Below are positions 6,283 to 12,956 of a DNA stretch of 64,000 nt, piece by piece. The translations under genes were made by a program, and so were the position numbers. The DNA is taken from NCBI GenBank assembly GCA_965229715.1, contig CBDDJL010000002.1:1860001-1924000 (forward strand). Direction: 5' to 3'. The DNA is from JAVJST01 sp965229715 (lineage in GTDB: Bacteria > Pseudomonadota > Alphaproteobacteria > Rhodospirillales > Casp-alpha2). The notes below the pieces were generated by a model. That model had not been told where the DNA came from. It ran no database searches and worked only from the letters and a program-made list of their open reading frames with translations. Numbering within the stretch: the first letter of the stretch is position 1; every line of letters starts with the position of its first letter.

Positions 6283-6597
6283 TCACTTCCGAAAGAACGT
6301 GAGCGCCGCGAGCACCAGACCGGCGAACGCGATCAAGACGCCAATAGCTTGCAAGTTGACCCGCTGGCCCTCGTCGAACGGATCGTCAACGCCGAGACCG
6401 GTCCCGGACGAACCGGAAAAACCGAATGCCGAAAACGGCACGCCCTTGTCGAGCAGACCGCTGATGAAGCTCCGCTCCGCTTGGCGCTCTTTTCGCGCTT
6501 CGCGTTCGGCAAAAACGTCCGTCACACCGTCGATAATTGTGTTGAAAATATTATCGCTGTCGCCGTTCGGCCGATCCGTCGTTGCATCGAATAACAT
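6283..6597 (-). CDS. 104-aa phage membrane protein, C-terminal TM
   Basis: The ATG at 6597 has a GGAAGGG ribosome-binding site and is preferred over a TTG 15 bp earlier. A charged amphipathic helix (VFAEREARKERQAER) precedes a Gly/Ser linker and a C-terminal TM helix (AIGVLIAFAGLVLAALTFF) ending RK. It lies directly downstream of the capsid gene, where PM2-like genomes keep membrane protein genes. Confidence 0.65.
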   Translation of the reverse strand: MLFDATTDRPNGDSDNIFNTIIDGVTDVFAEREARKERQAERSFISGLLDKGVPFSAFGFSGSSGTGLGVDDPFDEGQRVNLQAIGVLIAFAGLVLAALTFFRK

Positions 6598-6660
6598 TGC
6601 TTGCCCTTCCAAGCTGAGGGATAAACCGGGACGGCCGCAGCCGCCCCGATAACCGAACCG

Positions 6661-7536
6661 TCACGGCGTGCCGTCTTGCCCCACGATTTCCTCGTGAATG
6701 ACATCGAACGCCGCTTCCGCCGCCGAGAAATTCAGCTTGAGACGGAAGTCGCTCGCCCCGGCCGTCGGCACCACGCCCGAATACCGGTTGCCGGAAAAAT
6801 CGACATGATAGGTATTCGTGATCGGGTTCCGGCTGACCGTCTGGAAAGCCATGATGTCCTGCACAAGGTCCTGCAACTCTTTGGTCGCTTCGGTCAGCAC
6901 GACGCCGTTGATCAGGATTTCATGATCCGCGATGTTGCCCGACCGAATATGTAGCGCCTTAAGACCGCGCCCAAGATCGGAGCGCGGACCGATCACCGGC
7001 AGATCGTGGATTTCACGAATGCCAGATGCGGCCTGCGACGATTGCGCCGTCTTCCGAATACGGATCACCTTGCCCAACGGGCGATTTTCGAATGAACGCG
7101 GCAACAGGTTCGCCCACGTCTTGAGCTGCGGCGACAACGCGCCCGACGCAAGCCGCAGTTCCGCCGTCAACTGGCTCACGTCACCCGTGGTCAACGCGAA
7201 GCGTAGTTCCTCGCGGGCGTCGAGATATTCCGGCCGCGCAAACATGATCGGGAAATATCCATCGACCATCGGCACGCCGTAATAATCGTTCAGGTCCGCA
7301 AGGTCCTGACCCGAGATATCGATCAACGGTTCGCCGTTCAGTTTGACCTTGATGTTTTCAACGTCCGCAACGAACGTCGCCTTCGGAGCTAGCGTTCCCG
7401 GTGCCGCACCGGGATCGTGCTTATACTCGATCACCCACGAGTGATAGGCCGGGCCTTTCGCCGGAACAGAGAGGTTCGCCGTCTGAGACGCGGCGACGCC
7501 ATTCCATGATTGAAGTTCGCGAAGAAATGTCCGCAT
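6661..7536 (-). CDS. Double-jelly-roll-type major capsid protein (PM2 P2-like)
   Basis: The 291-aa protein is close to the size of PM2 P2 (about 270 aa). Its N-terminus, MRTFLRELQSWNGVAA followed by a short VP-containing strand, resembles what I recall of P2's N-terminus. Further features are NIKVKLNGEPL and two similar beta-rich halves: residues about 30-160, and 165-285 starting around IHDLPVIGPRSDLGRG. It has no TM helix. The trimer would form hexagonal capsomers over a membrane. A GGGGG ribosome-binding site precedes the ATG. The position between a packaging ATPase and small membrane proteins supports the call. A structure prediction showing two jelly rolls would settle it. Confidence 0.78.
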   Translation of the reverse strand: MRTFLRELQSWNGVAASQTANLSVPAKGPAYHSWVIEYKHDPGAAPGTLAPKATFVADVENIKVKLNGEPLIDISGQDLADLNDYYGVPMVDGYFPIMFARPEYLDAREELRFALTTGDVSQLTAELRLASGALSPQLKTWANLLPRSFENRPLGKVIRIRKTAQSSQAASGIREIHDLPVIGPRSDLGRGLKALHIRSGNIADHEILINGVVLTEATKELQDLVQDIMAFQTVSRNPITNTYHVDFSGNRYSGVVPTAGASDFRLKLNFSAAEAAFDVIHEEIVGQDGTP

Positions 7537-7551
7537 GTGAATAGCCCCCGA

Positions 7552-7686
7552 TTATGCGTCGAAGGCGTCGCGCAGGTCCTTGATGAAGGGGATATCCTGA
7601 TCCACCGCCACCTTGACCAGCGTCGCGAAGATGACCAGACCGGCAACAACCGGGATAGCCGACTTCAAAATCGCCGAAAGTTTCAT
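7552..7686 (-). CDS. 44-aa single-TM phage protein upstream of capsid gene
   Basis: I read this frame directly from the ATG at 7686, which has an AGGAGC ribosome-binding site. A Lys-containing start (MKLSAILKSA) leads into a TM helix (IPVVAGLVIFATLVKVAV), then a charged end (DIPFIKDLRDAFDA). Small membrane peptides next to the capsid gene are typical of PM2-like phages. Confidence 0.65.
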   Translation of the reverse strand: MKLSAILKSAIPVVAGLVIFATLVKVAVDQDIPFIKDLRDAFDA

Positions 7687-7814
7687 GAAAAATGCTCCTG
7701 AGAGATTGCACCGCCAACGCACCGCGCGTCAGATCGGTACAATTCTCAGGAATGAGCCGGTGCGGGTCGCTGCACCGGTCTTGACCGGTCGGGACCGGTC
7801 CCGAAAGCCGATTT
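7687..7814. promoter_or_regulatory. Main intergenic gap inside the phage operon
   Basis: This 128-bp gap, between the packaging ATPase stop and the 44-aa TM gene, is the longest break in the minus-strand gene series. It is the natural place for a late promoter driving the capsid, membrane and lysis genes. It contains the ACCGGTC repeat array. Confidence 0.5.
7771..7800. repeat. Three ACCGGTC iterons at 10-bp spacing
   Basis: Three consecutive 10-mers each end in ACCGGTC (7774-7780, 7784-7790, 7794-7800). The last is within GGGACCGGTCCC, a perfect 12-bp palindrome. One helical turn of spacing suggests stacked protein binding on one DNA face. Confidence 0.75.
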
Positions 7815-8477
7815 TTACAATGGTATCGGGGGTTTAAGCGCCCACTCACCGCCAGCGTCATCAAAATAAACATGCGCGCCCGGCTCAATAAGGCCCTCTA
7901 TGGCTTCCGCCACACCGGATCGGTTGATCGTCTTGGCTGCGGCAAAGACGGCATCCTCGCCCGAGACCTTGAACACCGCGACCCGGTTCACGTTCTCACG
8001 AACGCGCTTTGAAATATCCTGTGGCCGCTGCGTCACGGTAATGATATCAACGCCCCACTCCCGGCCCATCGTTACCAGCCGAGCAAAACCGTTCTTCTTG
8101 CGGTCCATGGGGTTTGGCGCGCCCAAATGCGCTTCCTCAACCAGCAGCATCGTTTTACGGTTCGCCATACCGTTAGCGAAATCGTCCTGCAACGCCTCGA
8201 CAAGCTGACTGACCGCATGCAACTCGTCCGGCTCATACTCCGGTTCCGGTTCGAACAGGACGCGAAAATTACCCTTCTCATGGGTCATTAAATATGCCTG
8301 CATCGCTTCCAAGCTGGCGAGCCGCGTCAAGCGCATTTGATCGGCCGTCTTACGATAGGACCGCTTCGGATCGAACACGATCAGGCGCGGAACCTGTTCG
8401 ATGATTTTCGTCACATAGACCGTTTTTCCCGAACCGGTCATGCCGAACACCGCCAGTCGCTTTCCGTCACTCGTCAT
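7815..8477 (-). CDS. Genome packaging ATPase (PM2 P9-like)
   Basis: From the ATG at 8477 the protein has 220 residues. It has a Walker A (GMTGSGKT, 12-19) close to the N-terminus, a Walker B (LLVEEAH, about 111-117) and a conserved TQRPQDISKRVREN segment (149-162) of the FtsK/HerA packaging class. PRD1- and PM2-type viruses use such an ATPase to load DNA through a vertex. The length agrees with PM2 P9. It overlaps the upstream gene by 11 bp. Filamentous-phage Zot proteins share the fold but carry a TM helix that is absent here. Confidence 0.82.
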   Translation of the reverse strand: MTSDGKRLAVFGMTGSGKTVYVTKIIEQVPRLIVFDPKRSYRKTADQMRLTRLASLEAMQAYLMTHEKGNFRVLFEPEPEYEPDELHAVSQLVEALQDDFANGMANRKTMLLVEEAHLGAPNPMDRKKNGFARLVTMGREWGVDIITVTQRPQDISKRVRENVNRVAVFKVSGEDAVFAAAKTINRSGVAEAIEGLIEPGAHVYFDDAGGEWALKPPIPL

Positions 8478-8970
8478 CGTCCGATACCTCCACATCGACG
8501 CTAACCGGTTCGGCACCAGTCGCGTCCGGTTTAGCCTCGCGCTTGCGAGCCTCGATTTCGCGATATGCGCCGACAACCGGCCCACCAAATCCGACGCCAT
8601 AGACAATGATGCGTTCAATCGCATCGCTGGATAGACGATCAAGCAACGGCCCCAAAACGCTGTCCTTAAGATCGTCGTGTAGTAGGTCGCATGCCTCCCG
8701 GAAATCCGGGTCAGCCGGATCAATTTCGAGAGACTGGACCTTGAGGGTGCGGCCAGCCCGGCGATAAACCATGAGCATGAGTTTATGAAGCCGCTCAGGC
8801 GTCGCAACGCGCGCAACTGCCTCGCGTACTCGCTCGCGGGTCCGTTCGTCCTCGGCTTCCTGTTCGGCCGCATCGTCTACCCGCCGAAACTCGCCATCAA
8901 CAAGCCGCAATGACGCCAGCGCCGATTGTTCATCGGAATGCGGCGTCGAGTTCAAATCCGGTTCGCTCAT
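8467..8970 (-). CDS. Hypothetical phage protein, acidic C-terminus
   Basis: The 167-aa protein has a charged helical first half (EQEAEDERTRERVREAVARV), a central region with LLHDDLKDSVLGPLLDRLS, one moderately hydrophobic stretch (IIVYGVGFGGPVVGAY) and an acidic tail (VSDDDE). It is encoded between the replication and packaging genes. I recognise no family. Confidence 0.5.
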   Translation of the reverse strand: MSEPDLNSTPHSDEQSALASLRLVDGEFRRVDDAAEQEAEDERTRERVREAVARVATPERLHKLMLMVYRRAGRTLKVQSLEIDPADPDFREACDLLHDDLKDSVLGPLLDRLSSDAIERIIVYGVGFGGPVVGAYREIEARKREAKPDATGAEPVSVDVEVSDDDE

Positions 8971-9436
8971 CGTCCGGCTGTTCCTTTCGCGTTTTGGGTT
9001 TCGGGGCGGGTTTACGACGCGGTTTGCGGCGCGGTTTCACGGTCTCGACCGGTGCCGGTTCCGACTGCTCGCCATAGCCGAAGTCCGGCACGTCGTCAGC
9101 GGTCGAGACCGGTTCCAGTGGCACAGTTTCCGTCGCCTTAACCGGTGCCGGCGGTTCAGCCGTAACCGGTGCCGGCGGAGCCGGTTCCGCTTTCGGCCGC
9201 ACGTCGCGCGACGGCGCGAACGGGTCCGCCTTCAATTCGAGATACGGCACCCGCGTTCGCAGGTCTTCCAGCGTATCGATATCCGGTTGGAACCTTTCAT
9301 AGTGCCGGCAGTCCGGGTCGCCGTGCCGGTACTGAAAGCGTCCCTTCTCGTTCCCGCTCGTAATCTGTTCGAGCGGGACGAACGGCTGTTCAAGACAGCC
9401 CCGACACTTGATCCGAAATCCTGTTTTGATTGCCAC
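8930..9436 (-). CDS. Phage zinc-ribbon-like protein with Pro/Lys/Arg tail
   Basis: The GTG start is fixed by a GGAGG ribosome-binding site 6 nt upstream. Residues 1-50 hold C-x-x-C (KCRGCLEQ) and a later DPDCRHYE, a likely zinc or metal knuckle. The middle is Pro/Ala/Val-rich repeats and the end has PRRKPRRKPAPKPKTRK, a DNA- or RNA-binding type tail. The N-terminus resembles small Com-like zinc-finger proteins of phages. It overlaps rep upstream by 47 bp and the next gene by 41 bp. Confidence 0.55.
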   Translation of the reverse strand: MAIKTGFRIKCRGCLEQPFVPLEQITSGNEKGRFQYRHGDPDCRHYERFQPDIDTLEDLRTRVPYLELKADPFAPSRDVRPKAEPAPPAPVTAEPPAPVKATETVPLEPVSTADDVPDFGYGEQSEPAPVETVKPRRKPRRKPAPKPKTRKEQPDDERTGFELDAAFR

Positions 9437-10574
9437 TCGTGGCCTCCGTTGCCTGTGTCACTGGAAGCCCCGTTTCCCCGGCCCGAAACGGCCCGGTCCC
9501 GTCGAAATACTGTTCGCGGCGGCCGATCAGTTCCGGCGTGATGACCGTCGCGACAATCTCGTTTATCAACGCCTCGGCCGCGAACGGCCCGCCGGCCTCG
9601 ACCGCCTTCAACACGCGCAGCTCCGCGCCGACATCGCGCACCCGATCAAAATCCCGGCCGGCGATTTCCATCACCACATCGGCGCTCGTATCGTCCTCGG
9701 CCGCTTGATCGTCGGAGACATCGCCAATGCCGAAACGGCGTTTCAAACCCTGAGACCATGTGAGGTGACGCGCGCCTTTCATGGTCCGGCAAAACTCGCG
9801 AAACCGACGCCCGGCGGCATGTCCGCCATTGGCCGCAAGGTCGAGCATGTCCCATGGCGTTTGACCGCCGCCCTTGGCCGATTTCGAGTGCAGCTTGGTA
9901 ATTTCCGCGTCGGCGCCCCACTTGGCAACGTAGTTGCCGGCCGCTTCCGGCGTGGCGCAGCGCTCCAACCGGAAGACATCGGGGTTACACGGTGTCCCGC
10001 CTTCGCGCCGGATAATCCGATCCCACCGGTCGAACAGATCAGCCTCAAATGCCGCGCGTTCGTCTTCCGACAACACGCGATCAACGAACAGCAACGTATG
10101 AACGTGGGGATGCCAGCCGTTCGCCGTGCCCCATGTTGCCTCTAGCGCGCGAATGTAGCCTGAGAGGCCGTAAGTGCGTTTAATGCGCTTCCAGACCTTG
10201 CCGGCGATCAGCTTGGACCAGCCGCCCGATATGGCGTCCTTGAGCGGCTTCAATCGTTGGCCGCGATAGTGCGCGGCCGTGAAGGCGATCATGTATACCG
10301 CGCCGCCTTCGGCGCAATGGCCGGACATGGCTTGACGAACCTCTAGACGGCGCTGTTCCGTGATGTGAGCCGCACAGACCGGACAAGACCAGATCGATCC
10401 GCACGTCTCGATACCGGTGAAGTGCGCAACGCCGTCCCGTTTATGCACCTTGACCACTTCGGCAATGCGGACGCGACCGCACCGCTTCACCCGGTCAACG
10501 CCCCATTTGCGGGCAACGCCGCGAAGCCGGTAGCGGCGGTTTCTGGTGTCAATCGTAGTGTTCGTTCTGCCCAA
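9390..10574 (-). CDS. HUH rolling-circle replication initiator (Rep)
   Basis: The 394-aa protein carries a zinc-type CPVC (64-67), a strand like motif 1 (YMIAFTA, about 94-100), the HUH motif HPHVH (155-159) and a motif 3 with a single tyrosine, NYVAKWG (Tyr at about 215). This is the layout of plasmid and phage rolling-circle initiators; the Tyr would nick and covalently hold the 5' end at the origin. PM2 P12 has the same role. The start used is TTG with an AGG-containing leader; it overlaps the ATP-pyrophosphatase remnant by 26 bp. The region after residue 300 is not recognisable. Confidence 0.82.
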   Translation of the reverse strand: MGRTNTTIDTRNRRYRLRGVARKWGVDRVKRCGRVRIAEVVKVHKRDGVAHFTGIETCGSIWSCPVCAAHITEQRRLEVRQAMSGHCAEGGAVYMIAFTAAHYRGQRLKPLKDAISGGWSKLIAGKVWKRIKRTYGLSGYIRALEATWGTANGWHPHVHTLLFVDRVLSEDERAAFEADLFDRWDRIIRREGGTPCNPDVFRLERCATPEAAGNYVAKWGADAEITKLHSKSAKGGGQTPWDMLDLAANGGHAAGRRFREFCRTMKGARHLTWSQGLKRRFGIGDVSDDQAAEDDTSADVVMEIAGRDFDRVRDVGAELRVLKAVEAGGPFAAEALINEIVATVITPELIGRREQYFDGTGPFRAGETGLPVTQATEATSGNQNRISDQVSGLS

Positions 10575-10752
10575 GGTGAAAACCTACTTGCGTAGTGACA
10601 AGCCAATCCAGATGTTCGTAAATGCGTTGAGGCTCCCAGCCGGTATCCGCAAAGATCGCCGCGTCCAACATCTGCAGATCACCATGCGCGGACATCAGGG
10701 CGAGCGTTGACGATTGAACACCGGCACCGAGAGAAAGAACCCGTAGTGTCAT
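10549..10752 (-). CDS. Truncated PAPS-reductase/ATP-pyrophosphatase-like protein
   Basis: The 67 residues begin RVLSLGAGVQSSTLALMSA and continue with AAIFADTGWEP and a YEHLDWL segment, which match the start of phage-encoded ATP-PPi-loop (PAPS reductase-like) proteins usually several times longer. The PP-loop (SLGAGVQSST) is intact but the rest of the catalytic domain is missing; the frame stops inside the start of rep. It is either a remnant left by deletion or a nucleotide-binding micro-domain. Starts in an ATGA overlap with the upstream gene. Confidence 0.6.
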   Translation of the reverse strand: MTLRVLSLGAGVQSSTLALMSAHGDLQMLDAAIFADTGWEPQRIYEHLDWLVTTQVGFHLGQNEHYD

Positions 10753-10898
10753 TTACGAACACCCGAGCGACGTTCCATCGCGCGCTTTTCAGCCTGAGCA
10801 CGAGCCCTAGCACCCCGCCCCCGAAACCGCCGTAGTACCTTCCCATTGGTGCCGTGTAGGACGTTATAGCCGCCCTTCACCTTTTTCAATTTAGCCAC
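10749..10898 (-). CDS. 49-aa basic phage protein
   Basis: I read this frame from the GTG at 10898, preceded by GGGAGG. It starts MAKLKKVKGGYNVLHG and ends with an Arg/Ala-rich helix. The composition suggests nucleic-acid binding. ATGA overlap with the downstream remnant. Confidence 0.55.
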   Translation of the reverse strand: MAKLKKVKGGYNVLHGTNGKVLRRFRGRGARARAQAEKRAMERRSGVRK

Positions 10899-11088
10899 GG
10901 TTACCTCCCGCCGCGATCACGGCATCCTGAAACTTCCAGCCGGCCAGCCACGCTTCATGGGCCGGATAGTTTTCGATCCGGTCGAACGGATTATCGACCA
11001 CATGAATGAGCGGGTCGGCGCGCTGGACGACACCGAGCCGGAAGGCGTCGGCGACGACATGCGGGGCATGGAAACCGTTAATCGCCAT
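10891..11088 (-). CDS. 65-aa phage protein, possible RMF/CrpP-like
   Basis: The C-terminal half holds DNPFDRIENYPAHEAWLAGW, reminiscent of the NP...W..GW pattern in ribosome modulation factor and CrpP-type proteins that many phages carry. The N-terminal half shows no match. It overlaps both neighbours by about 10 bp. Confidence 0.45.
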   Translation of the reverse strand: MAINGFHAPHVVADAFRLGVVQRADPLIHVVDNPFDRIENYPAHEAWLAGWKFQDAVIAAGGNRG

Positions 11089-11323
11089 GAAACCGTCTCA
11101 ACGTTTCCAAGTCCTCCAACGTCAGATCAACGAACGGCGCACCGTCAAATTCCCTAACGATGGTTATCCGAAGATTGCGGTGAAAATGGTTGGCGAAATA
11201 GCACGCCGTCTCGCGAACGATGAAATTCCCCCAACGCCAGAGCGCCAGAAAGTAGACCAGCGCGCCGGCCGCGAAACCGACCGCGAAACCGGTCCACGTT
11301 GCAATATTGGGACTATCAAACAT
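11078..11323 (-). CDS. 81-aa phage membrane protein, N-terminal TM
   Basis: The ATG at 11323 follows an AAAGGAAG ribosome-binding site. One TM helix (ATWTGFAVGFAAGALVYFLA) lies at the N-terminus and a soluble charged domain follows. It belongs to the early (replication) part of the operon, so it could anchor replication at the membrane. No family recognised. Confidence 0.55.
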   Translation of the reverse strand: MFDSPNIATWTGFAVGFAAGALVYFLALWRWGNFIVRETACYFANHFHRNLRITIVREFDGAPFVDLTLEDLETLRRFHGD

Positions 11324-11675
11324 TGCGCTTCCTTTTCTCTCCCGGCACCGGCCGCATGAGCAGCGAATGCGCCTTGTCGCGACGATACGACCAATGGGAT
11401 TTGAGCCACGCCTCGGCCTCGCGCTGGCATAGCCCCTCGGCATGAAGCCGGAAACGTTCGGCTTCCTCGTGCTCGCACTCCGTCCAGCCGAGCCATTGCA
11501 CGTCCTCGTCTTCGACGAGCGTTTGAACCAATTCGGCCGCGCGCTCTTTACGGACAATCGCCCACGAGTATCGGACGTGCGTGTCTTTCTGATAGATCAG
11601 CAGAACGACCGGCGGGGCCGGTTCCTTTTCGGGGAACCGGCAGACCTCGCCTTTGAGGGGGATATTGCCCCGCAT
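11316..11675 (-). CDS. Hypothetical early phage protein
   Basis: The 119-aa protein has one beta-type start (PPVVLLIYQKDTHVRYSWAIV) and a strongly charged helical rest with several Trp and Cys-x7-type spacing. It is the second gene after ssb, starting 2 bp after the ssb stop codon. No family recognised. Confidence 0.5.
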   Translation of the reverse strand: MRGNIPLKGEVCRFPEKEPAPPVVLLIYQKDTHVRYSWAIVRKERAAELVQTLVEDEDVQWLGWTECEHEEAERFRLHAEGLCQREAEAWLKSHWSYRRDKAHSLLMRPVPGEKRKRNV

Positions 11676-11677
11676 CG

Positions 11678-12124
11678 CTAGTACGGGATTTCGTCTTGCG
11701 ACGGGGCCGGTTGCTGCGACCCGTCAACGGGTTTCGTGTCGCCGTAATCGTCGGGCGAGCCGACCGGCGGCGGGCCGTTTTTCTGCGATGACAGCATGAT
11801 GAAAACGCCGTCGAACCTCGGCAGAACAACCTCTGTCATATAGCGTTCGATGTTCTTGCTATCGGTCCACTTGCGGGTCCGCAGTTCGCCCTCGATGTAG
11901 ACCTTTTGACCCTTCGCCCCGAACGTCTCGATAATACCGCACAGGTGTTCGTTAAAGCACACCACGCGGTGCCATTCCGTCCGCTCTTTCTTCTCCCCCG
12001 AAGCCTTGTCGGTCCACTTGTCCGACGTGGCGACGGAGAAGTTGACGACGGGTTCGCCGCTTTGCGTTGTCCGGTGTTCCGGGTCGCGCCCGAGATTGCC
12101 GATTAGCGTTACCTTGTTCAGCAT
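11678..12124 (-). CDS. ssb: Single-stranded DNA-binding protein (phage SSB)
   Basis: The 148-aa protein starts MLNKVTLIGNLGRDPEHRTT and has the OB-fold pattern of bacterial SSB (VVNFSVATSD, TEWHRVVCFN, GQKVYIEGELRTRKW). The C-terminal tip ends in DEIPY, close to the usual DDDIPF partner-binding tip. GAGGAAATC precedes the ATG. SSB would coat the displaced strand made during rolling-circle replication, fitting its position at the head of the early operon. It is shorter than typical host SSB. Confidence 0.88.
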   Translation of the reverse strand: MLNKVTLIGNLGRDPEHRTTQSGEPVVNFSVATSDKWTDKASGEKKERTEWHRVVCFNEHLCGIIETFGAKGQKVYIEGELRTRKWTDSKNIERYMTEVVLPRFDGVFIMLSSQKNGPPPVGSPDDYGDTKPVDGSQQPAPSQDEIPY

Positions 12125-12155
12125 GATTTCCTCGCTTCCTAAGTTTCACTCCGCG

Positions 12156-12173
12156 CGCGCCGATCGGCGCGCT
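12156..12173. repeat. 18-bp perfect palindrome before ssb
   Basis: GCGCGCCGA followed by TCGGCGCGC, centred 40 bp upstream of the ssb start. It would form a hairpin in the ssb leader mRNA. Confidence 0.7.
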
Positions 12174-12191
12174 TGGGGACGGGAAGCCATA

Positions 12192-12241
12192 GGCTGCGAA
12201 GCGCGCGGGGTGGCGCACTCGGCAACCACCCCGTCGCAGCC
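12192..12241. repeat. Nested hairpin I (GGCTGCG / GGGGTGG stems)
   Basis: Outer arms GGCTGCG (12192-12198) and CGCAGCC (12235-12241) enclose inner arms GGGGTGG (12207-12213) and CCACCCC (12226-12232). Each arm pair is a perfect 7-bp stem. Confidence 0.7.
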
Positions 12242-12323
12242 CATGGATTGACGGGTGTCCAATCCGCCAATTCGGGAAACTCGTGTATCTGAAAATCGGT
12301 TCATTCGTTCCCTTCCTTCCGCC

Positions 12324-12375
12324 CCTCGTTTCGCGGGTGCCGGTGGTGCCGAGACACCACCGGCGGGAAACGAGG
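12324..12375. repeat. Nested hairpin II (9-bp outer, 10-bp inner stem)
   Basis: Outer arms CCTCGTTTC (12324-12332) and GAAACGAGG (12367-12375); inner arms GCCGGTGGTG (12339-12348) and CACCACCGGC (12355-12364) around a CCGAGA loop. The stability suggests a single-strand or double-strand origin structure, or a transcription attenuator. Confidence 0.75.
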
Positions 12376-12522
12376 AATGCTAAAACACCAGATGTCGGGG
12401 GAACCACGATGCCTCGTGTTTAGCAACATGAGACAGGCACAATATATAGCGGCTTGTCAACGTCTAATTGCATAAGACAGAATGATGGGCAGGAAACGAC
12501 GAACCACTAGGGATGCCACGCC

Positions 12523-12906
12523 ATGCTCACCCTCGACCAATATCTAGACCTCGCCATTGAACGAAAAGGCTTGAAATCGGATCGGGATTTGTCCCGACAT
12601 CTAGGGCAACGCGGACCGGCAGTTTCCCATTATCGTACGAAGCGAGCATGGCCGTCCGATGATGCCATGATCAAGATAGCAACGATGGCCGGCCTCGATC
12701 CTGACCGCGCGTTGCTCGATCTGAATACGTGGCGGTGTTCCGGTGAAGCGCGTCAACGCTATCTTAAGATGGCGTCGGCTATGACCGGCGCGGGGTTGTT
12801 TTTCGGCGTTTTGACGGCCGGCGGAGCGGCCGGAACGGACCCGGAACAGGGGAACATTTCCGCCGGACCCTCTATATATTATGACAAATTAAAAAATATG
12901 ATTTAA
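12523..12906 (+). CDS. Phage HTH regulator whose 3' end spans attR
   Basis: The 127-aa protein has a Cro/CI-like HTH (residues about 17-45: KSDRDLSRHLGQRGPAVSHY) and a P-S-D-D motif followed by AGLDPDRALLDL, as in DUF3693-type regulators of small phages. A hydrophobic stretch (MTGAGLFFGVLTAGGAAG) follows. It is divergent from ssb and may repress the early promoter. Codons 121-127 lie right of the recombination core and are host DNA. In the circular genome the frame continues through 1804-1942 to a TGA at 1943, giving 165 aa. Confidence 0.7.
   Translation: MLTLDQYLDLAIERKGLKSDRDLSRHLGQRGPAVSHYRTKRAWPSDDAMIKIATMAGLDPDRALLDLNTWRCSGEARQRYLKMASAMTGAGLFFGVLTAGGAAGTDPEQGNISAGPSIYYDKLKNMI
12862..12889 (+). 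other. attR: half-degenerate dif-like site
   Basis: The XerD arm TTATGACAAAT (12879-12889) and core TATATA (12873-12878) match dif, but the XerC arm position reads GCCGGACCCTC and does not. This is what Xer integration of a phage attP lacking a XerC arm should leave: phage left arm plus host right arm. Joining 1787-1803 to 12879-12889 rebuilds a complete host dif. Confidence 0.8.
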
Positions 12907-12956
12907 TAACAATCGATTATATATATTTAAAAATCAAAAATATCGTTGATGAATGC

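Larger units (their letters stand above)
12125..12522. promoter_or_regulatory. Structured divergent intergenic region: regulator/origin candidate
   Basis: This 398-bp gap separates ssb (minus) from the regulator (plus). It holds an 18-bp perfect palindrome (12156-12173), two nested-stem hairpins (12192-12241 and 12324-12375) and an imperfect GTCT-N9-AGAC dyad (12462-12478) with AGACAG repeated at 12431 and 12475. It must carry the early promoter and the repressor operators, and it may be a replication origin. Confidence 0.6.
1798..12878. mobile_element. Corticovirus (PM2)-like provirus integrated at dif
   Basis: The element lies between two dif-type central hexamers 11,075 bp apart. It encodes a double-jelly-roll-type major capsid protein, an FtsK/HerA-like packaging ATPase, an HUH rolling-circle replication protein, SSB, lysin and holin, and many tiny membrane proteins, but no tail, terminase, portal or integrase genes. 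PM2, the type corticovirus, has a circular dsDNA genome of about 10 kb with the same core trio (P2, P9, P12). Everything except two end regulators is on the minus strand. No gene looks broken except a short ATP-pyrophosphatase remnant (10549-10752), so the element may be functional. Integration by XerCD is inferred from the sites and the missing integrase. Confidence 0.85.

Noticed and set aside
7771..7800. Possible CRISPR array
   Set aside because: The repeats are 7 bp at 10-bp spacing with no spacers; no cas genes are present anywhere in the window.
7815..8477. Zot-type filamentous phage assembly protein
   Set aside because: The protein lacks a TM helix and lies with a double-jelly-roll-type capsid candidate and a lysin, so a packaging ATPase is the better reading.
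9030..9190. Cluster of ACCGGT words as a regulatory repeat
   Set aside because: These fall inside the 8930-9436 gene and arise from repeated Pro/Ala/Val codons; their spacing is irregular, unlike the 7771-7800 array.
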